Shown here: positions 18,177 through 25,257 of the stretch, one piece after another
Layout: every line of letters starts with the position of its first letter
Position numbering within the stretch: the first letter of the stretch is position 1
Origin: an uncultured Paracoccaceae bacterium
GTDB lineage: Bacteria > Pseudomonadota > Alphaproteobacteria > Rhodobacterales > Rhodobacteraceae
Assembly (NCBI GenBank): GCA_947499715.1
Contig: CANMPL010000011.1
Location: forward strand, 1 to 57,780
DNA length: 57,780 nucleotides
Reading direction: 5' to 3'
Program-made: the position numbers and the translations under genes
Notes under the pieces: model-generated
Databases searched by the model: none
What the model was told of the DNA's origin: nothing
What the model saw: the letters and a program-made list of their open reading frames with translations, nothing else

Positions 18177-20306
18177 TCAGAGAACGATAAAGATATCGTC
18201 CTGAAGCTGGAGCACAGTGATGTTCTTAACTGTCAGAACGTCACCCCCACCCATGTCGATCACGACATCACCGCCAACTTGCGTGGCATTGGTAAAGGCG
18301 TCACCGGGATTTATGAAGCCTTCGAACGTCAGCCGATCGGTGTTGTTCTTGAAGTCAGTGATCGTGTCGCGGTCATCGCCTTTCGAGAACACGAAGGTAT
18401 CAACCCCAGTGCCGCCCGTAATCATGTCGTTGTCTTTGCCACCGTATAGCCGGTCATTGCCGCCGCCGCCCTTTACGTTATCGACGCCCGAGCCGCCAAA
18501 AACAGTGTCGTTGTCGGATCCACCTGACAGCAGGTCATCCTCTGAGCCGCCAAACAGCCGATCGTTGCCCGACCCGCCAAAGAGCTTGTCGTCGTCAGCG
18601 CCGCCTTCGAGTTTGTCGTCATCATTCTGGCCATAAATGTTGTCGTCACCTTTGCGCCCGACAAGGCGGTCGTCACTGCTTCCGCCTCGCAGGAAGTTGC
18701 GACCGTCATCGCCAAAGAGGGTATCGTCAGATCCACCCCCCGTCAGGTTCTCGAAGCCAGAGATCATATCACCAGCAGCATCGCCATTTCCGCCGCTGTT
18801 GTCCTTCAGGTCGGCGCGAATCGAGCTGCCACCATCATAGATCAACGTGTCTGTGCCGGATCCGCCATAATACCGATCAGCATCTCTGCCACCATAAAGG
18901 ATGTCATTGCCGCTGCCTGCCTTGATAACGTCGTTGCCAGCGCGGTCATAAATCCTGTCATTGCCACCATAGGTTTCGATTTTGTTGTCGTCTTCGCCAC
19001 CGTATATCGTGTCATTGCCGGTTTCTGAACCGCGCACGTTCTCAATGCTGGAGAAGCTATCGCCGTTGGCAAGGCCGCCGCCGTAGCTGTCTTGGAACAG
19101 CAACGAAATTGTGACCCCGTCTTCTGATTTGGAGTAATCGATCGTATCGGTGCCATTGCCGCCGACGATGGATGTGTCGCCTTCTTTGTTCAGGCGGATC
19201 AGGTCATTACCGTTGCCGCCATAGACGAAGGAATTGCCTTGGCCAACAAAGATGCGGTCATTGCCGCCGCCGCCGTAAAGGCTGTCGTTGCCACCGCCAC
19301 CATAGATGGAATCGTTGCCGCCGGCTGATCCGGTGACAGTTTCCGATCCAATGTCGCCATAGATAAGATCATTGCCGCCGCCGCCCCAGATCGTGTCGTC
19401 ACCCCCAATGAATGAATCGATGTTGGTGTTGGACATTTGGTCGCCAGCAATGATGTTATCCAAGGTGAGTGATCCGCGGATCGTGTCATCACCGCCAACG
19501 ACAAAATTGCCAATTGCAAATTGAATATCGCCACTAATCCGAATTGTTCCGGTGAAGGACGAAACGTCGCGTACGTCGATGAAATCGTCGCCGCCAAATG
19601 TGGACGCATCGCCAGCCGCCTCGTGAACATCGCCAGAGAAATTGACACTTGCACCAGGGATTACTGCATTCGAAAAATCGGTGATGACAATATGGTCGTT
19701 TCCGCCGATCACTCTGACCGTGTCTTGGGAATAATAGACATCGCCGATGACGAATGCCGCATATCCTTCGAAGTCCATTTCACCGCCATGGACGATTGCC
19801 GCACCTATGACCTGATTAAAGTTTCCCGAGATATATGAGGTCCCTCCGAAACCGCCACGTACAACGGAGTCTTCACCCGAGAAGGAGCCGCCATTCAGGA
19901 AGTTTCCGTCCATGCCAAGCAGGACGCCGGGGTCATTGACGCCGTTGAAAGTGATCGGTCCGGCAAGAAGTTGAAGCCATACATCTGCAGCGGTTGGCAC
20001 CGAGCCTCCGTTAATTCCAAACACGGTGGTGCCATCAAGGAGGAGATCCGAAAATACAAAATCAGTTGTCGCTGGATCAACGGCCGCGCTGATCGTGACC
20101 TCTGTAATTGCCCCGCTGGTGAATCGACCGGCCCCATTTGTGACGATGTCAGCGCCGGTCACCGTAATCGTGCGAGAGCCAGTGGATTGGAAAATGTAGG
20201 TTTGACCGTCGTTCGAGACGAAGGAACTAAAACTAAGAATGGGGTCATATCCGTTAAGATAGGGCGCGCCGGATGCACCGTTGCCATTAAAGGTCACTGT
20301 CGTCAT
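18177..20306 (-). CDS. RTX calcium-binding secreted protein (paralogue 1)
   Basis: 709 residues. An unrecognised N-terminal region (about 1-200) lacks a signal peptide. Dense GGxGxDxhx nonapeptide repeats then run from about residue 290 to 650 (GGGGNDLIYGD, GGSGNDRLFGG and many more), which fold as a calcium-binding parallel beta-roll. The C-terminus carries a serralysin-type segment (DTFVFSKGDDRDTITDF) and a hydrophobic tail DDIFIVL, typical of type I secretion substrates. There is no catalytic domain I can name, so it may be structural, adhesive or a matrix protein. It is a paralogue of the next gene upstream. A full TTAA-N7-TTAAC site lies 35 bases before the ATG. Confidence 0.9.
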   Translation of the reverse strand: MTTVTFNGNGASGAPYLNGYDPILSFSSFVSNDGQTYIFQSTGSRTITVTGADIVTNGAGRFTSGAITEVTISAAVDPATTDFVFSDLLLDGTTVFGINGGSVPTAADVWLQLLAGPITFNGVNDPGVLLGMDGNFLNGGSFSGEDSVVRGGFGGTSYISGNFNQVIGAAIVHGGEMDFEGYAAFVIGDVYYSQDTVRVIGGNDHIVITDFSNAVIPGASVNFSGDVHEAAGDASTFGGDDFIDVRDVSSFTGTIRISGDIQFAIGNFVVGGDDTIRGSLTLDNIIAGDQMSNTNIDSFIGGDDTIWGGGGNDLIYGDIGSETVTGSAGGNDSIYGGGGNDSLYGGGGNDRIFVGQGNSFVYGGNGNDLIRLNKEGDTSIVGGNGTDTIDYSKSEDGVTISLLFQDSYGGGLANGDSFSSIENVRGSETGNDTIYGGEDDNKIETYGGNDRIYDRAGNDVIKAGSGNDILYGGRDADRYYGGSGTDTLIYDGGSSIRADLKDNSGGNGDAAGDMISGFENLTGGGSDDTLFGDDGRNFLRGGSSDDRLVGRKGDDNIYGQNDDDKLEGGADDDKLFGGSGNDRLFGGSEDDLLSGGSDNDTVFGGSGVDNVKGGGGNDRLYGGKDNDMITGGTGVDTFVFSKGDDRDTITDFKNNTDRLTFEGFINPGDAFTNATQVGGDVVIDMGGGDVLTVKNITVLQLQDDIFIVL

Positions 20307-20340
20307 TGGATTGGTCCGCCTTTACTCGTTATCAATTGCG

Positions 20341-20356
20341 TTAACCTTAGGTTAAC
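20341..20356. promoter_or_regulatory. CtrA-type binding site before RTX paralogue 1
   Basis: TTAACCTTAGGTTAAC fits TTAA-N7-TTAAC exactly and is part of a seven-base inverted repeat (GTTAACC/GGTTAAC, 20340-20356). The downstream half could overlap a -35 element, leaving a very short 5' UTR before the ATG at 20306. CtrA is the cell-cycle and motility regulator of alphaproteobacteria; binding here is inferred. Confidence 0.6.
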
Positions 20357-20402
20357 CTTTGCTTCCCGCAAAGTGTGGTTTTGCCGACCATCGATTGCCA
20401 AG

Positions 20403-20478
20403 GAAAAACCCAAGCGCGAGGCTCGGGCCAGTCCATCGGCGAGAAGGCAAAATTCACCCTCCGCCGAGGGTTTTGGTT
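20403..20478 (-). ncRNA. Diverged second copy of the SorX-like 3'-UTR RNA
   Basis: Immediately after the stop of RTX paralogue 2, this stretch aligns with the SorX-like RNA at 22597-22680. A 23-base block is identical (20412-20434, AGCGCGAGGCTCGGGCCAGTCCA on the plus strand, shown here in two parts only for reference: AGCGCGAGGCTC and GGGCCAGTCCA). A further 20 of 25 bases match in the 5' part. The CUCCCU hairpin loop of the first copy is replaced. It ends in a terminator. Whether it accumulates as a separate RNA is not known. Confidence 0.55.
20404..20427 (-). terminator. Rho-independent terminator of RTX paralogue 2
   Basis: On the minus strand, CCCGAGC pairs with GCTTGGG (one G-U pair) around a five-base loop, followed by five T. 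It lies about 65 bases after the RTX stop and is the terminator part of the SorX-like copy. Confidence 0.75.
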
Positions 20479-20491
20479 CGGCTTGTGGCGT

Positions 20492-22501
20492 CTAGACAAT
20501 GACCAAGTCGTTGAACAGCTGTTGTGCCTGGATGTTCTCGACGATCAACCGGTCGCCATTGCCAAAATCGAACACGACGTTGTTGCCAACTTGTTGGGCA
20601 TTTTGGAACGGTTTGTAGTTGCCGGGGAAACCATCAAGTTCAATCGTATCGACGTTGTCTTGGAAATCGCGGATCCGGTCGATGTCGTCGCCACGGTCAT
20701 AGTGGAACACATCTTCGCCAGAGCCGCCGCGCATGAAGTCATTGCCACGGCCGCCAAATAGCCGGTCGTCGCCGCCGCCACCTTCGACAATGTCACTGCC
20801 AAAGCCACCAAAGAGCTTGTCGTTATTGGCCCCGCCATAAAGTGCGTCGTCGCCGTTGCGGCCATATAGGCTGTCGTTGCCGTCATATCCCTTAAAGATA
20901 TTGCGGGCGTTATCACCGTAGAATTTGTCGTTGAAACTAGAGCCGTAAAGATGCTCGATCCCGGTGATCTTGTCGCCCGCGGCGTGGCCACCGCCAGCAG
21001 TGCCGTTGGACAGGTCGACTTTGGTGTTACCGTCACTGTCGGCATAGGAAAGAATATCAAAGCCCGCGCCGCCGTCGTAGGTGTTGGCGCCGTAGTTGGC
21101 CTCGATCCGGTCGTTGCCACCAAGCGTGCTAATCTCGTCACCGCCCCCGCGCCCTTCGATCCGGTCACTCTTGGCACCGCCTTGCAAGATATTGGCGCCC
21201 GCAAATCCATAAAGAAAGTTGTTCTGCGTGGCCGAGCCGACCACATGGCTGACGCTGCTAATGACGTCATCATCCGCCCAACCGGTGTTGCGGTTGCTGT
21301 CCAGCAGATCCACAGTCAAACGTCCGCCATCAGCTTTGATATAGTTGATGATGTCGGCGCCCGAGCCGCCGTAAAAGCTATGCTCGCCGTCCTTATTAGG
21401 GCGGAACCCGTCAGCTTGGTTGCCGCCGTAAATCACCGCCGAACCTTCAAGCGCAAAGAAATTGTCCTTGCCGCCTTGGCCGAACAAGGTGTCATTGCCG
21501 CCGAACCCGTTGATCTTATCATTGCCGCCATTGGCGGAACTGCTGCCATTTCCGAGGTCGCCGTAGATCACGTCGTCTTGCCGACCGCCGGTAATCACAT
21601 CCCGGCCGCCTATAAAGACTCCGGTGCTGGAATCCGAACTGGCATCCCCGAATATGAAATTATCAGAATCGCGGGCGCCGATGATGGAATCATCACCGCC
21701 AAATAAATTTGCCGTATCTGCAACGCTGTCTACGTCGCCGAAGATCCTGACCTGATCGTTGGCAACAACGTCGCGTGCATCAATAAAGTCATCGCCGCCG
21801 ATCAAACTTGACCCGCCAAAGACGTTCGAAGCGTCGCCAGTGATGTCGATGCGACCAGTGGCGACTACACTGTTATAGTTTGCACTGCGCATGATGATCG
21901 TATCATCGCCACCTACAAGCGTCGCGGTATCGGCCACGACACCAACGTCACCGCGAATGACGCGTGCCGCCGCATCGATAAGATCATCGCCACCAAAGAA
22001 TGTGCCAGACCCTGTCGCCTCGTAAGCGTCACCCATCAGGAATGTGTAGTCTTTGAACTTTCCGAAGATCTCGTCGTCGCTTCCATAAAACAAGGCGCTG
22101 GACCCGTAGAGGTCGCCATACACGTAGTTACTGCTTGTTATGCTGCCAAAAATCGTTGTTTCGTCTTCAAGAACTCGCTGCCAAAAGACATTAGTGCTCG
22201 GGACGCCAGCACCACCAGAGCCCAAAAGAGCCGTGGCACTGATGTTGATGTTCGTTATCTGAAGATCGATTTCATTTGCGTTGCCACCGTCAGGTGACAC
22301 GCGAATTTCATTGATGACACCGCCCGTGATCCGGCCTGCACCATCGACAGAAATGCCGGTCCCAAACATCTTAACGGTTTCGCCGTCTGTGTTGATGTAA
22401 ATGTATTTGGTACTGCTTTCGCTGACCAAGGACGAAAACGAAAAGTAGTTGATGTTCGTGCCTTGGCTGTTGTTTATGCCGAAAAACCTGATCTTGCCCA
22501 T
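20492..22501 (-). CDS. RTX calcium-binding secreted protein (paralogue 2)
   Basis: 669 residues from MGKIRFFGINN; the GAGGGG ribosome-binding site nine bases before this ATG decides against the seven-codon-longer start. It has an N-terminal unknown domain without a signal peptide. Irregular GGDDxI-type repeats follow at about 160-300, then RTX nonapeptides to about residue 610 (GGNDKINGFGGNDTLFGQ, GGGGDDRLFGG). The C-terminal module ends in the hydrophobic tail FNDLVIV, as in type I secreted proteins. It is collinear with paralogue 1 in all parts, including the N-terminal VDGAGRITGGVINEI region. The function of the N-domain is unknown. It is flanked by two related SorX-type terminator regions. 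Confidence 0.9.
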   Translation of the reverse strand: MGKIRFFGINNSQGTNINYFSFSSLVSESSTKYIYINTDGETVKMFGTGISVDGAGRITGGVINEIRVSPDGGNANEIDLQITNINISATALLGSGGAGVPSTNVFWQRVLEDETTIFGSITSSNYVYGDLYGSSALFYGSDDEIFGKFKDYTFLMGDAYEATGSGTFFGGDDLIDAAARVIRGDVGVVADTATLVGGDDTIIMRSANYNSVVATGRIDITGDASNVFGGSSLIGGDDFIDARDVVANDQVRIFGDVDSVADTANLFGGDDSIIGARDSDNFIFGDASSDSSTGVFIGGRDVITGGRQDDVIYGDLGNGSSSANGGNDKINGFGGNDTLFGQGGKDNFFALEGSAVIYGGNQADGFRPNKDGEHSFYGGSGADIINYIKADGGRLTVDLLDSNRNTGWADDDVISSVSHVVGSATQNNFLYGFAGANILQGGAKSDRIEGRGGGDEISTLGGNDRIEANYGANTYDGGAGFDILSYADSDGNTKVDLSNGTAGGGHAAGDKITGIEHLYGSSFNDKFYGDNARNIFKGYDGNDSLYGRNGDDALYGGANNDKLFGGFGSDIVEGGGGDDRLFGGRGNDFMRGGSGEDVFHYDRGDDIDRIRDFQDNVDTIELDGFPGNYKPFQNAQQVGNNVVFDFGNGDRLIVENIQAQQLFNDLVIV

Positions 22502-22526
22502 TTTGGTCCCCTCATGGTCCAACTCA

Positions 22527-22541
22527 CTAAGATTTGGTTAA
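22527..22541 (-). promoter_or_regulatory. Near-consensus CtrA-type site before RTX paralogue 2
   Basis: On the minus strand it reads TTAACCAAATCTTAG, that is TTAA-N7-TTAG, one base from the full site. It lies 26 bases before the ATG, close to the equivalent position of the site before paralogue 1. It could act as an activator or repressor site; this is inference. Confidence 0.45.
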
Positions 22542-22596
22542 CCCTAAGGCATTTGAGGTCATTCACAAAGTCTGGAATGCCTGACTGCTGAGCCAC

Positions 22597-22625
22597 AAAA
22601 AAAAGCCCGAGCGCGAGGCTCGGGC
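22597..22625 (-). terminator. Rho-independent terminator of the regulator/SorX-like RNA
   Basis: On the minus strand, GCCCGAGC pairs perfectly with GCTCGGGC (22605-22612 and 22618-22625) around a five-base loop, followed by eight T. It ends the response-regulator transcript and the small RNA. Confidence 0.92.
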
Positions 22626-22680
22626 CAGTCCAACAGGGAGGTTGGCAGATTTGACCCTCTGCCGGGGGTATCAGACCAAC
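22597..22680 (-). ncRNA. SorX-like 3'-UTR-derived small RNA
   Basis: It lies in the 3' UTR of the OmpR-type regulator gene. On the minus strand one hairpin pairs GGCAGA with TCTGCC (22644-22649 and 22658-22663). The next pairs CCAAC with GTTGG around loop CTCCCT (22630-22645), and a terminator follows. In Rhodobacter sphaeroides the 3' UTR of an OmpR-type regulator yields SorX, whose RNase E-generated fragment of about 75 nt acts in singlet oxygen and peroxide resistance. Position, length and architecture match here. Identity with SorX is inferred from context and recall, not from alignment. Confidence 0.65.
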
Positions 22681-22684
22681 GCAC

Positions 22685-22702
22685 GAACATGGGAGGATGT
22701 TC
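22685..22702 (-). ncRNA. Hairpin with CCTCCC loop in regulator 3' UTR
   Basis: GAACAT and ATGTTC pair perfectly around the loop CCTCCC, 21 bases after the regulator stop. The loop is complementary to Shine-Dalgarno sequences, like the C-rich loops of Rhodobacter CcsR RNAs. It is probably part of the SorX-like precursor. Confidence 0.6.
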
Positions 22703-22722
22703 CACGCGTCGGAATTTCGTTT

Positions 22723-23409
22723 CTATGCAACCAATCGATAACCGCCAGATTCGGTCACAAGAAGGCGCGCATTAGACGGATCTGGTTCTATTTTTTGGCG
22801 CAAACGGTAAATATGTGTCTCGAGCGTGTGGGTCGTAACACCGGCGTTATAGCCCCAAACCTCGTGCAGAAGCACATCCCGGGCCACCACGCCTTCGGTC
22901 GCGCGGTAGAGGAATTTGAGAATATTGGTTTCCTTTTCCGTCAGGCGGACCTTTTTGTCGTCCTCGGTCACCAGCATCTTTTGCGCAGGTTTGAAGGTAT
23001 AGGGCCCAAGCTGGAAGACGGCGTCTTCGGATTGTTCGTGGGTGCGCAGCTGGCTGCGGATACGGGCCAGAAGGACGGGGAATTTGAAGGGCTTGGACAC
23101 GTAATCGTTCGCCCCGGCATCAAGGCCATAGATCGTGTCGGCGTCCGAATCCTGCGCGGTCAGCATCACAATCGGGCATTTCACCGCCTGTTTGCGCATC
23201 AGACGGCAAAGCTCGCGCCCGTCAGTATCAGGCAGGCCCACGTCCAGGATCATCAGGTCATAAAGCTGTTCCTTGGCCTTGGTCATCGCCTCTGCGCCGT
23301 CGCCGGCTTCGAAGACGTCAAAGTCCTCGGTCATCAAGAGCTGTTCGCCCAGCGCCTCGCGCAGATCCTCATCATCGTCGACGAGTAGAATTTTCTTGAG
23401 TTGTGCCAT
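22723..23409 (-). CDS. OmpR-family response regulator (CenR-like)
   Basis: 228 residues from MAQLKKILLVDDDEDL. An AGGAGG ribosome-binding site five bases upstream favours the second of two tandem ATGs. The receiver domain (1-120) has acidic Asp11-13, phospho-acceptor Asp56 (LILDVGLPD type), Thr84 and Lys106 (VSKPF). A winged-helix domain follows at about 130-228, with THTLETHIYRLRQKIEPD as its recognition region. No histidine kinase is adjacent, as for the essential CenR-type regulators of Rhodobacterales, to which it looks most similar. Its 3' UTR holds the SorX-like RNA. It diverges from ribA across a region with a 16-base palindrome. Confidence 0.92.
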   Translation of the reverse strand: MAQLKKILLVDDDEDLREALGEQLLMTEDFDVFEAGDGAEAMTKAKEQLYDLMILDVGLPDTDGRELCRLMRKQAVKCPIVMLTAQDSDADTIYGLDAGANDYVSKPFKFPVLLARIRSQLRTHEQSEDAVFQLGPYTFKPAQKMLVTEDDKKVRLTEKETNILKFLYRATEGVVARDVLLHEVWGYNAGVTTHTLETHIYRLRQKIEPDPSNARLLVTESGGYRLVA

Positions 23410-23484
23410 CATGGCCTCCTCTGGCTGTCTTGTGATTAGAAGTGTGTTCCAGACACGGTTGAGGCAAGCTGTGCTGCAAAACAT

Positions 23485-23500
23485 TCACACGGACGTGTGA
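23485..23500. promoter_or_regulatory. 16-base palindrome in the regulator/ribA promoter region
   Basis: TCACACG-GA-CGTGTGA, with seven-base perfect arms, lies 75 bases before the regulator ATG and 70 bases before ribA. It has the look of a dimeric repressor or activator operator that could serve both divergent genes. The cognate protein is unknown. Confidence 0.5.
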
Positions 23501-23570
23501 TTTGACGGGCAAATGTTTCAATTCCTCACGAAGATCGCTACGAGATGTCGCAGAAAGGTGCTTCTGACCG

Positions 23571-24644
23571 ATGACATTCGCCCCTGATGTAACAGAACGG
23601 CTGGCCCGCGCGCGGGCGGATTTGCGCATGGGCGTGCCTGTGGTGGTCGCGGGCGCGGGATTGGTGCTGGCGGCAGAGACCTTGGGCGTGGCGCGGTTGC
23701 GCGAGGTTTTGGCGCTGGGCGGGGCGGCTTTGGCGGTGACGGACTGGCGTGCGGCGACGCTGAAGGCGCGGGCTTATGATGGGGATCTGGCGCGGATTGC
23801 ACTGCCGGACGGCGCGAAACTGGGCTGGGTGCAGGCGCTGGCCGATCCTGCCGACGATCTGGCGAACCCGATGAAAGGCCCGCTTGAGACGCTGCGCGAG
23901 GGCGATGCCGGTTTGGCGCGGGCTGCGATTGCGCTGTGCAAGGCGGCGCGCTTGTTACCCGCGGCGGTTGTCGTGCCTTTGGAGGACACGGGCGGTTTTG
24001 CGGCCCATCACGATCTGACGGTCGTGGATCCCGGCGCGGTGCTGACGACAACGCTGACCGAACTGCAGGCGGTGGTGTCGGCGCGCGTTCCGCTCCGCGC
24101 CTCGGACGCCGGGCGGCTGCATATCTTTCGCCCCGAGGATGGCGGGGAAGAGCATTACGCGGTTGAGATCGGCAAGCCGGATCGGTCAAAGCCGGTGCTG
24201 GCACGGCTGCATTCGGCCTGTTTTACCGGGGACCTTCTGGGGTCGCTCAAGTGCGACTGCGGGCCGCAGTTGAATGGGGCCTTGGCGCAGATGGGGGCAG
24301 AGGGGGCAGGTGTGCTGCTGTATCTGAACCAAGAGGGGCGCGGGATCGGCCTTGCCAACAAGATGCGCGCCTATGCCTTGCAGGATCAGGGGTTTGATAC
24401 GGTCGAGGCGAACCACCGTCTGGGGTTTGAGGACGACGAACGCGATTTCCGCATCGGTGCCGAGATCTTGCGCAAGATGGGGTTTGGCGCCGTGCGTTTG
24501 ATGACCAACAATCCGGCCAAGATTGAACGGATGCAAGGCTGCGGGATTGATGTGGTTGAGCGCGTCCCGTTGCAGGTTGGTGAAAACGCCCACAACCATG
24601 CCTACCTCGCGACGAAGGCTGCAAAATCGGGACATTTGCTTTGA
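23571..24644 (+). CDS. ribA: GTP cyclohydrolase II with N-terminal extension
   Basis: 357 residues. The C-terminal half (about 175-350) is RibA: zinc ligands Cys217, Cys228 and Cys230 in HSACFTGDLLGSLKCDCG, then QEGRGIGLANKMRAYALQD and a C-terminal TNNPAKIERM. It opens the GTP ring in the first step of riboflavin synthesis. The N-terminal 170 residues lack the acidic active-site motifs of RibB (dihydroxybutanone phosphate synthase), so this is not a working RibBA, and the role of that domain is unknown. I see no FMN riboswitch upstream. It is followed by a palindrome and an intergenic repeat. Confidence 0.93.
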   Translation: MTFAPDVTERLARARADLRMGVPVVVAGAGLVLAAETLGVARLREVLALGGAALAVTDWRAATLKARAYDGDLARIALPDGAKLGWVQALADPADDLANPMKGPLETLREGDAGLARAAIALCKAARLLPAAVVVPLEDTGGFAAHHDLTVVDPGAVLTTTLTELQAVVSARVPLRASDAGRLHIFRPEDGGEEHYAVEIGKPDRSKPVLARLHSACFTGDLLGSLKCDCGPQLNGALAQMGAEGAGVLLYLNQEGRGIGLANKMRAYALQDQGFDTVEANHRLGFEDDERDFRIGAEILRKMGFGAVRLMTNNPAKIERMQGCGIDVVERVPLQVGENAHNHAYLATKAAKSGHLL

Positions 24645-24650
24645 GCGCTG

Positions 24651-24671
24651 CGATTATTCGTCGAATAATCG
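24651..24671. repeat. Perfect palindrome with TTCGTCGAA core (c)
   Basis: Arms CGATTATTCG and CGAATAATCG (10 bases each) around one T, six bases after the ribA stop. It is the third member of the family also seen between serC and serA. The outer bases differ from those copies, but pairing is kept. Confidence 0.85.
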
Positions 24672-24672
24672 G

Positions 24673-24706
24673 GCCTCCGGCGGGGATATTTATGAACCAA
24701 AGAAAG
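24673..24706 (+). repeat. Intergenic repeat, GCCTCCGGCGGG...ATATTT type, copy 2
   Basis: It has the GCCTCCGGCGGGGATATTT core and a 3' end ATGAACCAAAGAAAG. It ends eight bases before the L,D-transpeptidase ATG, so its purine-rich tail may provide part of that gene's ribosome-binding site. Confidence 0.8.
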
Positions 24707-24713
24707 CAGGACG

Positions 24714-25208
24714 ATGCGCGCAACTGATCTGGTTGTGACCCCCAAGGGGGTGCGGTTTTACGGACGGCGGTTTCCCTGCACTGTCGGACGCGGTGGGGTG
24801 AGGGTGCGCAAGGTAGAAGGTGATGGGGTCACACCCAAGGGTGTCCACCGGATCGTGGGGATGCTGTATCGGCCTGATCGGATGTCCAAGCCTGCCGATT
24901 GGGCGGTGCCGATTGGTCTGTCTGATCTGTGGTCGGACGATGTGAAGGACCCTGACTACAACATGATGGTCCGCGCCCCACATGATTTTTCGCACGAGGT
25001 GCTGCGCAGGGCTGATCCGATGTATGATCTGGTGATCCTGACAGATTGGAATTGGCCCTATGCGGTCAAGGGGCGCGGGTCGGCGATCTTCATCCATCAG
25101 TGGCGCGGGCCGGGGCGGTCAACGGCAGGCTGTGTGGCCTTTCGGCGCGACCATTTGCGTTGGATTGCCGCCCGGATAAAGCATAACACCCGGCTTGTTA
25201 TCGCATAG
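24714..25208 (+). CDS. L,D-transpeptidase (YkuD) family protein
   Basis: 164 residues forming a compact YkuD domain. The catalytic pattern is His128 in IFIHQW and Cys140 in STAGCVAF, as in the HxxxxxxxxxxS/TxGC motif of L,D-transpeptidases. Such enzymes cross-link peptidoglycan or attach proteins to it, in the periplasm. No signal peptide is visible from this start, and there is no longer in-frame alternative because the region before it is repeat sequence. Export is therefore unexplained, as is common for this short subgroup. Confidence 0.88.
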   Translation: MRATDLVVTPKGVRFYGRRFPCTVGRGGVRVRKVEGDGVTPKGVHRIVGMLYRPDRMSKPADWAVPIGLSDLWSDDVKDPDYNMMVRAPHDFSHEVLRRADPMYDLVILTDWNWPYAVKGRGSAIFIHQWRGPGRSTAGCVAFRRDHLRWIAARIKHNTRLVIA

Positions 25209-25257
25209 CGCTGGACGTTTGCCCCAGACTCAGGCCAAACGTGACAGGAGCTAACCT

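Noticed and set aside
18300-22000. Repeated DNA in the RTX genes as a CRISPR-like array
   Set aside because: Repeats are nine-codon coding repeats in frame with degenerate sequence; no constant repeat-spacer spacing.
23410-23570. FMN riboswitch upstream of ribA
   Set aside because: The leader is only about 160 bases and shared with a divergent gene; no conserved FMN-aptamer segments seen.
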